This document shows positions 54,147 to 63,608 of a stretch of DNA of 64,000 nt, in pieces. Positions within the stretch are counted from its first letter, which is position 1. Each line of letters begins with the position of its first letter. This DNA is from Chryseobacterium sp. JV274 (lineage in GTDB: Bacteria > Bacteroidota > Bacteroidia > Flavobacteriales > Weeksellaceae), in contig NZ_LR824569.1 in the NCBI RefSeq assembly GCF_903969135.1, positions 1,798,001-1,862,000 on the forward strand. Direction: 5' to 3'. Below the pieces are notes generated by a model. The model was not told the origin of the DNA. It did not search any database and saw only the letters and a program-made list of their open reading frames with translations. Both the position numbers and the translations under genes were made by a program.

Positions 54147-54749
54147 ATGAAGTACCCTTTTTACGCAGCAATGATAGGCCTCTCTCTGGTTTCGTGTGGA
54201 AATAATGATAGCACCATTGACGATCCGAAGCCAATTGATAAAGAAATGTATCAATTTGAATTCAAAAGCTATGCTGTAAAAGGAACCACTCTTTATACCG
54301 GATCATTCGGAAGTAAATCTAATCCTGATGAGTCTTATCTGAACAAATACTGGAGCACGTATCAGGAACCTGCCTGGAAAAAGATAAGCCTTGATCTTAC
54401 CAACAAGACCATCAAACTGATTTCCGAAACCTCATCTACAGACTTCACTTATAGTTTCACGATTGTAAATGACTCCGTACTCATCAAAGAGAATACTACT
54501 AATAAACCAACTTATATTGGTGATTTCAATAAAAATACGTCCTCATTCACTTTAAAAAGAACTTACAGATACGTTAAAAGAGTACCCCGAACCGATGGAG
54601 AAGGGATGCTGATTACTAAAAGTGCACATTTTGGAACAACCCAGTACGAAAATATTTTTGGGAATATATTTACCACTCCTTCTGAAATGGTAAAATCAGG
54701 AGATCAGGTTTTATGGACAAATATTGAATATTACTACAAGAAGTTTTAA
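54147..54749 (+). CDS. Hypothetical lipoprotein, 200 residues
   Basis: Lipoprotein signal MKYPFYAAMIGLSLVSC with lipidated Cys17, followed by NNDSTIDD, an acidic stretch of the kind that can direct Bacteroidetes lipoproteins to the surface. The mature part is beta-rich (YQFEFKSYAVKGTTLYTGSF, FTYSFTIVNDSVLIK, SFTLKRTYRYVKRV). No family recognised. It is monocistronic, between a promoter box and a terminator. Confidence 0.8.
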   Translation: MKYPFYAAMIGLSLVSCGNNDSTIDDPKPIDKEMYQFEFKSYAVKGTTLYTGSFGSKSNPDESYLNKYWSTYQEPAWKKISLDLTNKTIKLISETSSTDFTYSFTIVNDSVLIKENTTNKPTYIGDFNKNTSSFTLKRTYRYVKRVPRTDGEGMLITKSAHFGTTQYENIFGNIFTTPSEMVKSGDQVLWTNIEYYYKKF

Positions 54750-54767
54750 TCAATCGATGATATAATA

Positions 54768-54802
54768 AAAATCCCTCCAATGAACATGTTGGAGGGATTT
54801 TC
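54768..54802. terminator. Terminator between the lipoprotein and thioredoxin-like genes
   Basis: AAAATCCCTCCAA and TTGGAGGGATTTT form a perfect 13-base-pair stem around an 8-base loop, with A and T flanks. It serves both convergent genes. Confidence 0.88.
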
Positions 54803-54816
54803 TATTTTTAAAAGTC

Positions 54817-55329
54817 TTATTTCGTCACAAACACTTTCTCAATGGTCTGCGATTCTTCTTTACTCAGTTTTGAGGATTTCCCCAGTTTAGCAATAAAAGC
54901 ACTTACTTCTTCCGGGGTTGCCGGTGATCCCAGATTTTGCGCTTTATCATCAAAAGAATCTGCCAATACTTCTCCTTTTGGGTTCAGAACCAGCCAGAAA
55001 GGAAGTCCGGCATTTTCACCTTTATATTTATTCATCAATTCCTGCCCGCCAGGGTTTTCAAGACTTTTCTTTTCGCCTCTTTCCTGAACATCCACATAAG
55101 CAGTGACGAATCTTTTATCAAAAATAGGTTTGGCTTCAGGAAGATTCATGTTTTTTTCCATCATCTTGCACCATTTGCACCATGAAGCATGGAATACCAG
55201 TAAAACATTTTTATTGTCTGCTTTAGCTTCTTTGAAAGCTGTATTTAATACTATATCTGCTTTTTCCTGTGCTGCTCCTAACTGAAATAAAAACAGTGTA
55301 ACAACGATAATAATTTTAGAGTATTTCAT
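54817..55329 (-). CDS. Periplasmic thioredoxin-fold protein
   Basis: A 170-residue protein with signal peptide (residues 1-20, ending LGAAQ) and a DsbD-gamma/thioredoxin_7-like fold. The redox site is HASWCKWCKMMEKN (about residues 48-61, WCxxC type). The cis-Pro region is NAGLPFWLVLNPKGE near 110-124. It likely reduces or isomerises disulfides in the periplasm. The redox partner is not adjacent. Confidence 0.88.
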   Translation of the reverse strand: MKYSKIIIVVTLFLFQLGAAQEKADIVLNTAFKEAKADNKNVLLVFHASWCKWCKMMEKNMNLPEAKPIFDKRFVTAYVDVQERGEKKSLENPGGQELMNKYKGENAGLPFWLVLNPKGEVLADSFDDKAQNLGSPATPEEVSAFIAKLGKSSKLSKEESQTIEKVFVTK

Positions 55330-55412
55330 TCTGAATTTTTGTTTAAATCTACACGAATTTAGGCATTTAATCGTTCAATTATTTTATTTAACTTTAAATA
55401 TTATTATAAAGA

Positions 55413-55982
55413 ATGGGATATAAATATTTTTACGGTTTTCTTCTAGCTTTCAGCTTTGCAGGATATAATGCTCAGGTTTCCGATGCGGTAAAAAAGCTGG
55501 CACAGCCTTTAGATACTATTTCTTATGCTGAATCATCTCATATCGGAGTCGGTGGAGAAGAAAGTAAAATTTATAATCAATTTAAAAAAGTTGCCAAAAT
55601 AGCGAGCAATGACGAGCTCTATTATTTTGCGATGAATGGGAGCAATGCATTAAAATTATATTCAGGGAAAGAATTGTTTAAAAGAAAGGATAAAAGATTT
55701 TTAGACATCTATACACTTTACTCCAGAAACCCTTTAAAAATGGAGTATATTTTAGGTTGCACCATAGATAGTAAAAATATTACAAAGTTTTTGAAAGATG
55801 AAGTATATACTGCTCCACAATATATTTCATTACGGGATGGGTTATTAAAAAATAATAAACAAGATGAAATAAGAAAAATACAACTCAAGCAAATTAAAGA
55901 AATGGGCTATGGTAAGCTTACGGAAGGAGATGTCAGGACAGTAAAGAAAGATTTGGAGAAAATTGATCAAAAACAAAATTAG
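55413..55982 (+). CDS. Hypothetical secreted protein, 189 residues
   Basis: A signal peptide (residues 1-20, GFLLAFSFAGYNAQ) precedes a lysine-rich, mostly helical protein (YNQFKKVAKIASNDELYYFA; LKQIKEMGYGKLTEGDVRTV). It has no lipobox or type IX sorting domain. No family recognised. Divergent from the thioredoxin-like gene, with 83 bases between the starts. Confidence 0.75.
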   Translation: MGYKYFYGFLLAFSFAGYNAQVSDAVKKLAQPLDTISYAESSHIGVGGEESKIYNQFKKVAKIASNDELYYFAMNGSNALKLYSGKELFKRKDKRFLDIYTLYSRNPLKMEYILGCTIDSKNITKFLKDEVYTAPQYISLRDGLLKNNKQDEIRKIQLKQIKEMGYGKLTEGDVRTVKKDLEKIDQKQN

Positions 55983-56054
55983 TTTCCCTTATGTAATACA
56001 ATACGCCTAAAGTTTCATCCCATTCAATATATTAACTTTTAGTAAGTTTACAAA

Positions 56055-56846
56055 ATGATTGAAATAAAAAAATATTCTAATCAGTCAGGACATCCTGAGC
56101 CAAGACGGGTCATCAAATACACATTATTCTGGTGTGATCATGGAAGTGCTGAAATCCTGATTGACGAAAATATTTTCATCCTGAAAACCGGCCAAACCAT
56201 AACCATTACTTCAGGGCAGTTTCATCAATTAAAATCGGTGGAAGGAGAACTTACGGCATTAGAATTTACCCTGGACTTCTTCTCTAAAAGTGACAGTGAT
56301 ATTGAACTTATTTTTCACAATGGGCTTTTTTGTCATTTTGGAATGAATGAAATAATTACTGTACTTCATCCCGAATTTTTCTCTGAAACACTAAACACCA
56401 TTGAAAAGGAAATTCTGGAGCAGCCTTATCAGTATCTCATTTCGACACATTCCCTGGTAGAATTGCTGTTGGTAGAAATCAACCGCAGCAAAATTGCCAA
56501 CGGTGATGAAATATGGAAACCGGACGCTTTATTCTTAAAGTTCCTGGAAAGTGTCAGGACTCATTTTAAAAATAATTACCAGGTTTCTCATTTTGCTGAT
56601 ATCCTTGGAACCACTGAAGCCAAGCTGAATGAGGTTTCAAAACTCCATACAAGCAAAACCGCCCAGAATGTCATCTACAGCCTTATTATTTCTGAAGCGA
56701 AGAGACTTTTACTCTATGAAAAACTAACAGTGAAAGAAATTGCATACCTTCTTGGTTTCAACGATCCTTTCTACTTTTCAAATTTCTTTAAAAAACATAC
56801 ATCCCGTTCTCCAAAAGATTATCAGAAAGCAGTAAAGGAAATTTAA
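56055..56846 (+). CDS. AraC-family transcription regulator
   Basis: A 263-residue regulator with a cupin-like N-terminal sensor (about 10-110: FILKTGQTITITSGQFHQL) and a C-terminal AraC double helix-turn-helix (about 165-260: YQVSHFADILGTTEAKLNEV; LTVKEIAYLLGFNDPFYFSNF). Genes for a DoxX-like membrane protein and a cupin follow 369 bases downstream on the same strand and could be targets; that is inferred from position. Confidence 0.88.
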   Translation: MIEIKKYSNQSGHPEPRRVIKYTLFWCDHGSAEILIDENIFILKTGQTITITSGQFHQLKSVEGELTALEFTLDFFSKSDSDIELIFHNGLFCHFGMNEIITVLHPEFFSETLNTIEKEILEQPYQYLISTHSLVELLLVEINRSKIANGDEIWKPDALFLKFLESVRTHFKNNYQVSHFADILGTTEAKLNEVSKLHTSKTAQNVIYSLIISEAKRLLLYEKLTVKEIAYLLGFNDPFYFSNFFKKHTSRSPKDYQKAVKEI

Positions 56847-57214
56847 AAGAAATCAGGATGGGAATCAGATACAAAAGTTGGAGAAATCTGTAATTCTGGA
56901 TTTTATAAAACGCAAAGATTTATTTTCAATTCCGTTTTATCTTAAGTGAGCAAAGAAGTGAATCGATATTCAATCGATTTTGATGAAGCATGTGCCTAAA
57001 GCTGTACTCTAATTTATAGCTAAATGTCAATATACCGAATTCTCCACAGGATTTGAGATTCATCCAGGATGGTTTATACATTATCATCGCTTACAGCTTA
57101 CAGCCTTCTGCTTCCCTTCATACAAATATTCTATGCTTTTCCCGGAATTGTCTATTCTTTAGGCAATGGTTTTCGCTGAACTTTGTACCTGTAATTAAAA
57201 TCTAAAAATAAGGT
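56847..57214. other. 368-base gap without a gene
   Basis: The stretch between the AraC-like gene and the DoxX-like gene holds no convincing reading frame. Around 56920-56975 there is a low-complexity segment (AAAACGCAAAGATTTATT; TGAGCAAAGAAGTGAATC) that resembles decayed repeat sequence. A GAACTTTG at 57177-57184, one base off the TAnnTTTG box, could serve the downstream pair. Confidence 0.4.
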
Positions 57215-57634
57215 ATGAAAACTCAACAGGACACTGCCGTTTTTTTGTTAAGGATAGCTCTGGCATCCGGATTTTTATCTGCTGTAGCAAGCAGGCTGAA
57301 TCTTTGGGGAGCTCAATCTTCAGGATGGAAAAAATTTGTCGGCTATACTGCTGAAACGAATTCATTCTTACCGCAGTCATGGGCTTCCATAATTGCCATA
57401 TTATCTACAGCTGCTGAATTATCAATCGGTATTCTGCTTCTTATAGGGTATAAGATAAAAGGCACAGCACGGTGCGCCTCTATTCTTACTTTATTTTTTG
57501 CGGTTGCGATGAGTATTTCTTTTGGCATTAAAGAGCCTTTGGATTATTCTGTCTTTGCATTCAGTGCCGGAGCATTTCTTCTGAGTACTTTCTCCCGCTA
57601 TCAATGGAGTCTAGACCAATTTCTACAACAATAA
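57215..57634 (+). CDS. DoxX-like small membrane protein
   Basis: A 139-residue protein with four hydrophobic helices (about 9-28, 58-80, 88-106, 110-127), including FLLRIALASGFLSAVASRL and a central AELSIGILLLIGYKIKGTA. This four-helix form fits the DoxX/MauE-like group. It is followed 19 bases later by a cupin gene. Role unknown; some relatives link to thiol redox or quinone chemistry. Confidence 0.78.
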   Translation: MKTQQDTAVFLLRIALASGFLSAVASRLNLWGAQSSGWKKFVGYTAETNSFLPQSWASIIAILSTAAELSIGILLLIGYKIKGTARCASILTLFFAVAMSISFGIKEPLDYSVFAFSAGAFLLSTFSRYQWSLDQFLQQ

Positions 57635-57653
57635 CAATTAAAATTTATATATC

Positions 57654-58007
57654 ATGAACACCAACATTCACGATTACATCGTAAAAACAGAACAAAAAGA
57701 ATGGCAGCCTTTAATTGAAAAAGGGATTCATTATGAAGGTATTTTTGTAAAATCTTTAAAATTTGATCCGGAGAAAAACCGCTCTACCAGCATTCTTTTA
57801 AAATTTGAACCGGGAGCCAGCTATCCTTATCACAATCATCCTGCCGGAGAAGAACTGTTTATCATGGAAGGTGACGCTGCTATTGCAGGTGCCCAGCTTG
57901 AAAAAGGAGATTATTTGTACACTCCGCCGAATTTTAAACATTCCGTGAAGTCGGAGCATGGGTGTACTATTCTTTTTGTGATCCCTGAAGAAGTAGAGAT
58001 TCTTTAA
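57654..58007 (+). CDS. Cupin-domain protein (ChrR-cupin-like)
   Basis: A 117-residue single cupin. Metal-site residues are visible in YPYHNHPAGEELFIMEGD (about 59-76, HxHxxGEE type) and FKHSVKSEHGCT near 100. The fold resembles the ChrR-type cupin found in anti-sigma factors, but no zinc-binding anti-sigma part is present. Possibly a small-molecule or peroxide sensor or an enzyme. Confidence 0.85.
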   Translation: MNTNIHDYIVKTEQKEWQPLIEKGIHYEGIFVKSLKFDPEKNRSTSILLKFEPGASYPYHNHPAGEELFIMEGDAAIAGAQLEKGDYLYTPPNFKHSVKSEHGCTILFVIPEEVEIL

Positions 58008-58019
58008 CCCATTAAAAAC

Positions 58020-58053
58020 AAAACCACAGTGAAATATTTTACTGTGGTTTTCT
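58020..58053. terminator. Terminator between cupin and acyltransferase genes
   Basis: AAACCACAGT and ACTGTGGTTT pair, with the stem extended through GAAATATTTT by A-T and G-T pairs, and a T-rich right side. It separates two convergent genes. Confidence 0.8.
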
Positions 58054-58086
58054 CTTATAAAATATTGCAGCATTACACTGGCATTT

Positions 58087-59196
58087 TTATTTCAAGGCGG
58101 CTTTGTTTGATGATACAGGTCTGAAATTAATTAAAGTTTTTTTCTTTCTCACAATATCCACCAGAGTCTGTACTGAAAAAGTGAGAATGATATACAGTAC
58201 AATCAGCACCGACACATACCCAATTTCATGTTGTCTATACCCAAAAATTCCTTTTCCCCAGGAGATCAGTATCCATTGGATCATGTACATTGAGGTTAAA
58301 TTTCTGCTGCAGTACTTCAGAACACGCATAAAGCCATTTTCCTTAACGTTTGCAGTTATTGTATTGATCAGCCATAAAAACAGTAAGGTCCAGCCTGCAA
58401 AATAAATAACCCCGCCAGGCCCCATATGATAAAATCCGTTGTAATTATAATCACCATACAGAAAAACCAACGGTGCACCTATGGCAATAAACAACAGTCC
58501 TACATACAGCATATTTCTAAATACCAGTTTGATGTTGTAGTTCAGTTCCTGAAACCATTTACCGAAAAACATTCCGATGATAATAAAAGCCATCCATGGG
58601 AAAACAGGAAAATAGACATATGCCGGATAATCTGTATTGAAAAGAAGATCCAGAACATAATTGATCACAGGATAGTCAAGATTAATTCCGCTCACTTCTC
58701 TGGATATCAGTGCAACGAATAAGCCTATCGCCAGAATAATATATTTATTTTTCACATACTCTCTGATAAACCCAACGAACAGTAAAGACATCCCTGCCAG
58801 CTGTAAAATATCACCCAGCTGTACCAGATATACATACTGCTGCCCTATAGGAGCATGCCATCCGTATTTCTGGATAAAATTATCGGGAGCAAAATTAAAA
58901 ATAACAGGGATCATAAATTTCATAAAATTCATAAAGAGACCTGCAAACACCAGTAAAACACCCCGTTTTAATGCACTTTTAAGACTTTGATGAGTGGAAG
59001 TCATAAAGGTAATTCCCATACAGATCAGGAAAATGGAAGTTCCTCTTCCGAGAAAAACAATAAAACTGCCAATTGCTGTTTCATATTGTGATTTTACATT
59101 GGCGTATACCAGTAAGGTATGTATAATGATCATTCCGATAACACTTATACCTTTTATTAAATCCAGAGTGAGGATTCTTTTGTTTTGTTGTTCCAT
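58087..59196 (-). CDS. DUF1624-like membrane acyltransferase (HGSNAT-type)
   Basis: A 369-residue protein with about ten transmembrane segments. The start RILTLDLIKGISVIGMIIIH, with a His in the first helix, is the hallmark of the heparan-alpha-glucosaminide N-acetyltransferase/DUF1624/DUF418 group. FPWMAFIIIGMFFGKW near 197-212 is a further mark. Relatives move acyl groups from acyl-CoA across the membrane onto sugars. Substrate unknown; monocistronic. Confidence 0.82.
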   Translation of the reverse strand: MEQQNKRILTLDLIKGISVIGMIIIHTLLVYANVKSQYETAIGSFIVFLGRGTSIFLICMGITFMTSTHQSLKSALKRGVLLVFAGLFMNFMKFMIPVIFNFAPDNFIQKYGWHAPIGQQYVYLVQLGDILQLAGMSLLFVGFIREYVKNKYIILAIGLFVALISREVSGINLDYPVINYVLDLLFNTDYPAYVYFPVFPWMAFIIIGMFFGKWFQELNYNIKLVFRNMLYVGLLFIAIGAPLVFLYGDYNYNGFYHMGPGGVIYFAGWTLLFLWLINTITANVKENGFMRVLKYCSRNLTSMYMIQWILISWGKGIFGYRQHEIGYVSVLIVLYIILTFSVQTLVDIVRKKKTLINFRPVSSNKAALK

Positions 59197-59289
59197 AGTT
59201 TTATTTAGTGAAAATTGTGGATTAGATGGATAAAATTGTATTCATTAATTTTTCGTTAAACAATATTTTTATTTATTCTAAATAAAAAT

Positions 59290-59297
59290 CAAATATA
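59290..59297 (-). promoter_or_regulatory. -7 box upstream of the acyltransferase gene
   Basis: The minus strand reads TATATTTG about 93 bases before the ATG. The surrounding 311-base gap (59197-59507) is very AT-rich and otherwise holds only the terminator at 59469-59497. Confidence 0.35.
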
Positions 59298-59468
59298 CAA
59301 ATTAAAACCACTCCTTATAATTCATTAATAAATTTTCATAAAATATTAATAATTAAAGATTTACTTCCACATTAAAACCCATTTCAGGTCAATATCCGTC
59401 CCTATCCATTCATATAATTTACCCTTAAATCCTTTCAAAAATGAAATGATTAATATCCCTCTACATAA

Positions 59469-59497
59469 AAAAACTCTTCCTGGGTGGAAGAGTTTTT
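59469..59497 (-). terminator. Terminator after the di-heme peroxidase gene
   Basis: AAAAACTCTTCC and GGAAGAGTTTTT form a perfect 12-base-pair stem around TGGGT, with A/T runs on both sides. It closes the four-gene operon that starts outside the window. Confidence 0.9.
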
Positions 59498-59507
59498 ACT
59501 ATAGTGA

Positions 59508-60650
59508 TTATGATTTAGGCAATTCAGGGGGACGCATTTTGTATTTGTAACTATTTAACGTTTTTAAAAATGCTACGATATCAAAAACTTCGTCGTCCGT
59601 AAGATTCAATTTTTCCACCATTCCTGATTTATGGGGAAATTTCGGGTCATTGATCTGATCTTCTTTTGGAGTTTCTCTTCCCATTCCTGCGTTGTACATC
59701 ATGACAATGTTAGCCAGCTCAGGGAAAAGCCCGTTGTGCATGTAAGGTTTGTTCTCAGAAACCTCTCTCAGTGTAGGGGTTTTGAATTTCCCTACATCTT
59801 CATTTTTTTTAGTAACGATATATCTTCCCAAGTCTTCGTATTTCCTTCCGTAATAGGTGAGTCCGAGGTTATGAAACTTCTGGTCAGAAAAATAAGGAGT
59901 GTTGTGGCAGTTGATACAATTCGCTTTGGTTCGGAATAAATGAAGCCCATTGATTTCAGAGTCCGTTAACGCATCTTTTTTCCCGGAAACGAATTTATCA
60001 AACTTTGATGGCGGACTGATCAGAGAACGCTCAAACGTTGCAACGGCTTTTGCAATTTTCTCTTCTGTCACTTCTCCATTTCCGAAAGCTTTTATAAAGA
60101 AAGGCTTATAATCTTTAATCTTCTTGATATTTTTTGTGGCCATTGACATGTGAAGATTCATTTCCACCGGATTTTCGATAGGAGCTTTCACCTGCTCTTC
60201 CAACGTTGCTGAACGGCCATCCCAGAAGAATGTTTTGGCATATCCGATATTCACTAAAGTAGGTGCATTTCTTGTTCCCGTCTGTCTGTCATGACCAAAG
60301 GAAACTCTGCTCCCGTCTGACCATCCTATTTCAGGATTATGGCAGTTGGCGCAGGAAATCTGTCCGCTTTTGGACAATCTCGGATCAAAGAATAACATTT
60401 TTCCCAATTCCATTTTATCTTCGGAATAGGGATTATCTTCAGGAAATTTCATCTTAGACAAAGGTCCGATATCCTGAAACCCGTCTTTTGCTTCATCAAA
60501 TAAGTGAGGAGCCGGCCATTTGCTCTGATCCCCGCTGCTGTATAAAGTACGAAGCTCTTCTACAGTATATCCTGTAGGATCATTTGAGGTATAACTTAAT
60601 AAACATACTATTCCGGCAACGGCCAAAAAAGCGATATATCTGTCTTTCAT
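59508..60650 (-). CDS. Di-heme cytochrome c peroxidase
   Basis: A 380-residue exported protein of the cytochrome c peroxidase/MauG group. An N-terminal hydrophobic segment (residues 5-20) gives export. Two heme sites are complete: CANCH at 100-104 and CINCH at 245-249. NAPTLVNIGYAKTFFWDGRSATLEEQ (quoted in part: WDGRSATLEEQ) near 143-153 and TPTLREVSENKPYMHNG near 298-314 are family segments. It reduces hydrogen peroxide or oxidises a partner protein. The operon with a TonB receptor suggests a role linked to uptake; that is inferred. Confidence 0.93.
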   Translation of the reverse strand: MKDRYIAFLAVAGIVCLLSYTSNDPTGYTVEELRTLYSSGDQSKWPAPHLFDEAKDGFQDIGPLSKMKFPEDNPYSEDKMELGKMLFFDPRLSKSGQISCANCHNPEIGWSDGSRVSFGHDRQTGTRNAPTLVNIGYAKTFFWDGRSATLEEQVKAPIENPVEMNLHMSMATKNIKKIKDYKPFFIKAFGNGEVTEEKIAKAVATFERSLISPPSKFDKFVSGKKDALTDSEINGLHLFRTKANCINCHNTPYFSDQKFHNLGLTYYGRKYEDLGRYIVTKKNEDVGKFKTPTLREVSENKPYMHNGLFPELANIVMMYNAGMGRETPKEDQINDPKFPHKSGMVEKLNLTDDEVFDIVAFLKTLNSYKYKMRPPELPKS

Positions 60651-60656
60651 TTATTT

Positions 60657-62249
60657 TTAATAATAAACATTCAACCCTACCAAGGCAACATGATTAGCTC
60701 TGCCATTGTAGTCCACTTGATTTTTATACGTACTGTTCATCAGCCAGGTCTGAGAAAAACTTCCGTACAGCTCATATCTGATTTTGTTTTGATCAAAGAT
60801 ATAACTTGCGTTAAAATTAAGACCAATTTTTGGAGTTGCGTCATAAGCAAAATCCGGCTGAGCAATTTTCGTTGCAAAGATATTCTCTTTTGTGCTCTGA
60901 TAAGGCTGATAATTGAATTCTTTTTCCAATGGAATATACAGGTTTTGCGAAAGACCAACCATTATTTTATGTGAAGGTTTTAAAGCAAATTCTTTTTCTG
61001 CACCCAGACGGTAATTGAAAAAAGAAAGTTTTCTGTCCATTACTACCGATGCATCTTTCACATGATTTTTCCCATATGCTGCATCAAAAAGAATCTTAAA
61101 TGCTTCATTTTTATGGTTAAACCAAATCACACTATTCTGCCAGAAAAGATTCTTCTGCTCCAGGCGGTACGATCTATATTCCAGAGGATAATTATAATTG
61201 GTATCCAGCTGATCCTGATAGGTCACCATGGAAGCCCATTTTTTACCATTATAGTTCCCTAAAAAATTAAGATAGAAACTATGCAGATCTGTTTTTAGTC
61301 CGGAATATTTTGTATAGTCTTTATGCCAGTTAAAGACTGCGTCCTGATATTCGAAGACCCTGTAAAAGCGTTCAATCAGATTTTTATAATCATATCCGGC
61401 AGAGAAATGGGTACTTCCATTATTAAAAGCATATTCTCCACCCCAGATATAGCCTCCCATTTTATATTCAGAAGTTTTATACTCGGTATTCCCGATGTAC
61501 TGATTACCATAACCTTCATTATAACGGATATAAATGCTGTCATTGGCAGGTACATTTCCTTTCATATTCACAAACATGATATCATTTCCCTTGTAATGAT
61601 TTACGTAGCTCAGTTTCCCGAAAATGGCATGCTGTTTCCACTTTAAACCCAATTTTGCAAAGGCTTTGTATTTGTAATCATCTACCTTCGGTCTTGGATC
61701 TGCATTCTGACGGTAAGATTTGGCATACAACCCTTCTCCTCCCAACTGCAGGATTACAGGTTTTACTGGATTATAGGCAAACTGTCCGCTGATAAAATAG
61801 CTTTGTTTCTGCCATCTTGCCGAACGGGGAACCCAATAATATGAAGGGTTATAAATAAAAGAAGAATTTGTAGTTCTCTCATCGCTTAGAATATAGGGAA
61901 CATCTTCTTCAGTTGTTTTGTCTGCTTTAAGTCTTCCTGATAATGCAATTTTATCATTCAGCTTATAAACTCCTTCAGACTTAAAAGTAAAACTTCCTGT
62001 TTCTCCTGCTGTCTGTACTCTTTTAAAATTTTGTTTTACAGAAGAATACTGAAAGGTTGTCCGTGAAAAATCCAAAGGCTGGAAAAATGAAATATACGGA
62101 TCATTTATTCTGATATCCTTTTCTACCGAACTGATGTTAATACTATCTAAATGAGTAGTCTGAGCATGGAAGAACTGGCTGCCTAAAGCAACCAATCCCA
62201 ACATACTGTATTGAAAGACTTTAATCGTCTTATTTCTATTATTGTGCAT
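60657..62249 (-). CDS. Outer-membrane beta-barrel protein (DUF6850-like)
   Basis: A 530-residue protein with signal peptide (about residues 1-30, ending FFHAQ). From about residue 60 onward it alternates amphipathic strands with aromatic girdles (YSSVKQNFKRVQTAGETGSF, YFISGQFAYNPVKPVILQLG) and ends in an aromatic (GLNVYY). It lacks a TonB plug. I associate it with a barrel family usually annotated only as DUF6850 (tentative). It starts 11 bases inside the preceding lipoprotein gene, indicating coupled translation. Confidence 0.78.
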   Translation of the reverse strand: MHNNRNKTIKVFQYSMLGLVALGSQFFHAQTTHLDSINISSVEKDIRINDPYISFFQPLDFSRTTFQYSSVKQNFKRVQTAGETGSFTFKSEGVYKLNDKIALSGRLKADKTTEEDVPYILSDERTTNSSFIYNPSYYWVPRSARWQKQSYFISGQFAYNPVKPVILQLGGEGLYAKSYRQNADPRPKVDDYKYKAFAKLGLKWKQHAIFGKLSYVNHYKGNDIMFVNMKGNVPANDSIYIRYNEGYGNQYIGNTEYKTSEYKMGGYIWGGEYAFNNGSTHFSAGYDYKNLIERFYRVFEYQDAVFNWHKDYTKYSGLKTDLHSFYLNFLGNYNGKKWASMVTYQDQLDTNYNYPLEYRSYRLEQKNLFWQNSVIWFNHKNEAFKILFDAAYGKNHVKDASVVMDRKLSFFNYRLGAEKEFALKPSHKIMVGLSQNLYIPLEKEFNYQPYQSTKENIFATKIAQPDFAYDATPKIGLNFNASYIFDQNKIRYELYGSFSQTWLMNSTYKNQVDYNGRANHVALVGLNVYY

Positions 62250-63588
62250 ATCCTCTAGGGTTTGCTTTAATCGTTACAAAATCATTGGCAGAATTATTTG
62301 TATCCTGCAATACCATACGTCCATTGACAATTTCCTTCGTTTTACGGATTACAGAAAATCCTGTAAAAGTACCTTCAGCCTGCCCCAGAGAGTTGACAAT
62401 GAAAGTTCTTGAAGCATCTATATCTGCAGGGAAATCTTTAGGTACTTTCTGCTCTTTATCCGTAATATCTATTCCGTCTATGATATAGTTTTTAGGAATT
62501 TGTAAAAACAGGGTTCCGGTAGGAGCTTTAGGAGCTGCAACTTTTTGCCAGCTTGCCACTTCTGCATCCGTTGCTCTCAGAATTCCTAATCCCAGCATAG
62601 AATTTACATTCAGGATTAAATCATTAGAGGCAATACTCCAGTAAGCAACCTGCATATCCGGCACCATAATATTCTGGATATCCCATGCGAAGGGCTTTTT
62701 ACCAATACTTATATTATAATCTCCCATATAAGTTTCAAAGTCGGCATGGCTCAGATCAACAGTTTTGTCAGGCTCCTGTATTGGTATTCCTGTACCGTTA
62801 ATATCATCAAAAGGCATCTTATGATTAATGGCCGTTTGAGCTACAATAATACTTTTCCCAGGCAAAATTGGGTACTGGCTACCGTTGCCCGGTATTTTGA
62901 TAAGTATATTAGAATAAACATAATCCGTATTGGCTGCAGCACCTCCCCCGGCAGTTTTGCTCCAGTCATACTGCCCATTGGATAAAGTATAGGTGGTCAC
63001 ATTACTGTTCACATTTCCTTCCAGAAATACCAGGTATAATCCGTCAGCATAAATAGTCTGATCCGAGTTGTTGTGAACCTCAATAAACTGATCTCTGAAA
63101 TTGGCTCCTAATTTATTATCCGAACCTGCATAATAATATTGTTTGATTACAAGATCTCCAAGGTTTCCACTGGTGATTCTGATCAGTTTTGAAGAAGTAT
63201 TGGCATTGATGGTTACTTTTTCATCAAAACCTCCGAAGTGAACAATTTCATAGCTTGTTTCCTCTCCTATTTGCTGTTCATATTCACTCTGCTTCAGCTG
63301 TAATTCAGCCTGAATACTGTAACTTCCCGGCAGAACGGCATCTAATTTCAGTTCTCCGTTGGCATCTGTTTTTCCGATAATCTGATCTTCTGTGGCTGTA
63401 TTTTTCAGGATAACAGTTACATTCGCTACTCCTTTGTCTGCTACGGAAGGGTATTTGGAAGCATCATATTTAATATTTACAGTAAACGGAACAGGCTTAA
63501 TCTCGTTATTTCCTCCAAAGTCATCATCTCTGTTGCATCCAACAAGGGCAAGAACGGGAATTACTAACAATAGTATTAATCGTTTCAT
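62239..63588 (-). CDS. DUF4876-like surface lipoprotein
   Basis: A 449-residue lipoprotein with lipobox LALVGC (Cys18) followed by NRDDD. Residues about 35-140 form an Ig/CNA-B-like domain (VTVILKNTATEDQIIGKTD, LDAVLPGSYSIQAELQL), and the rest a larger beta-rich domain (IEVHNNSDQTIYADGLYLVF resembles a lamin-tail/DUF4876 fold). It lies between a TonB receptor gene (20 bases upstream) and a barrel gene, the position of a substrate-binding partner in SusC/D-like pairs. Ligand unknown. Confidence 0.82.
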   Translation of the reverse strand: MKRLILLLVIPVLALVGCNRDDDFGGNNEIKPVPFTVNIKYDASKYPSVADKGVANVTVILKNTATEDQIIGKTDANGELKLDAVLPGSYSIQAELQLKQSEYEQQIGEETSYEIVHFGGFDEKVTINANTSSKLIRITSGNLGDLVIKQYYYAGSDNKLGANFRDQFIEVHNNSDQTIYADGLYLVFLEGNVNSNVTTYTLSNGQYDWSKTAGGGAAANTDYVYSNILIKIPGNGSQYPILPGKSIIVAQTAINHKMPFDDINGTGIPIQEPDKTVDLSHADFETYMGDYNISIGKKPFAWDIQNIMVPDMQVAYWSIASNDLILNVNSMLGLGILRATDAEVASWQKVAAPKAPTGTLFLQIPKNYIIDGIDITDKEQKVPKDFPADIDASRTFIVNSLGQAEGTFTGFSVIRKTKEIVNGRMVLQDTNNSANDFVTIKANPRGYAQ

Positions 63589-63608
63589 TATTTTTATTTT
63601 TAGCGTTA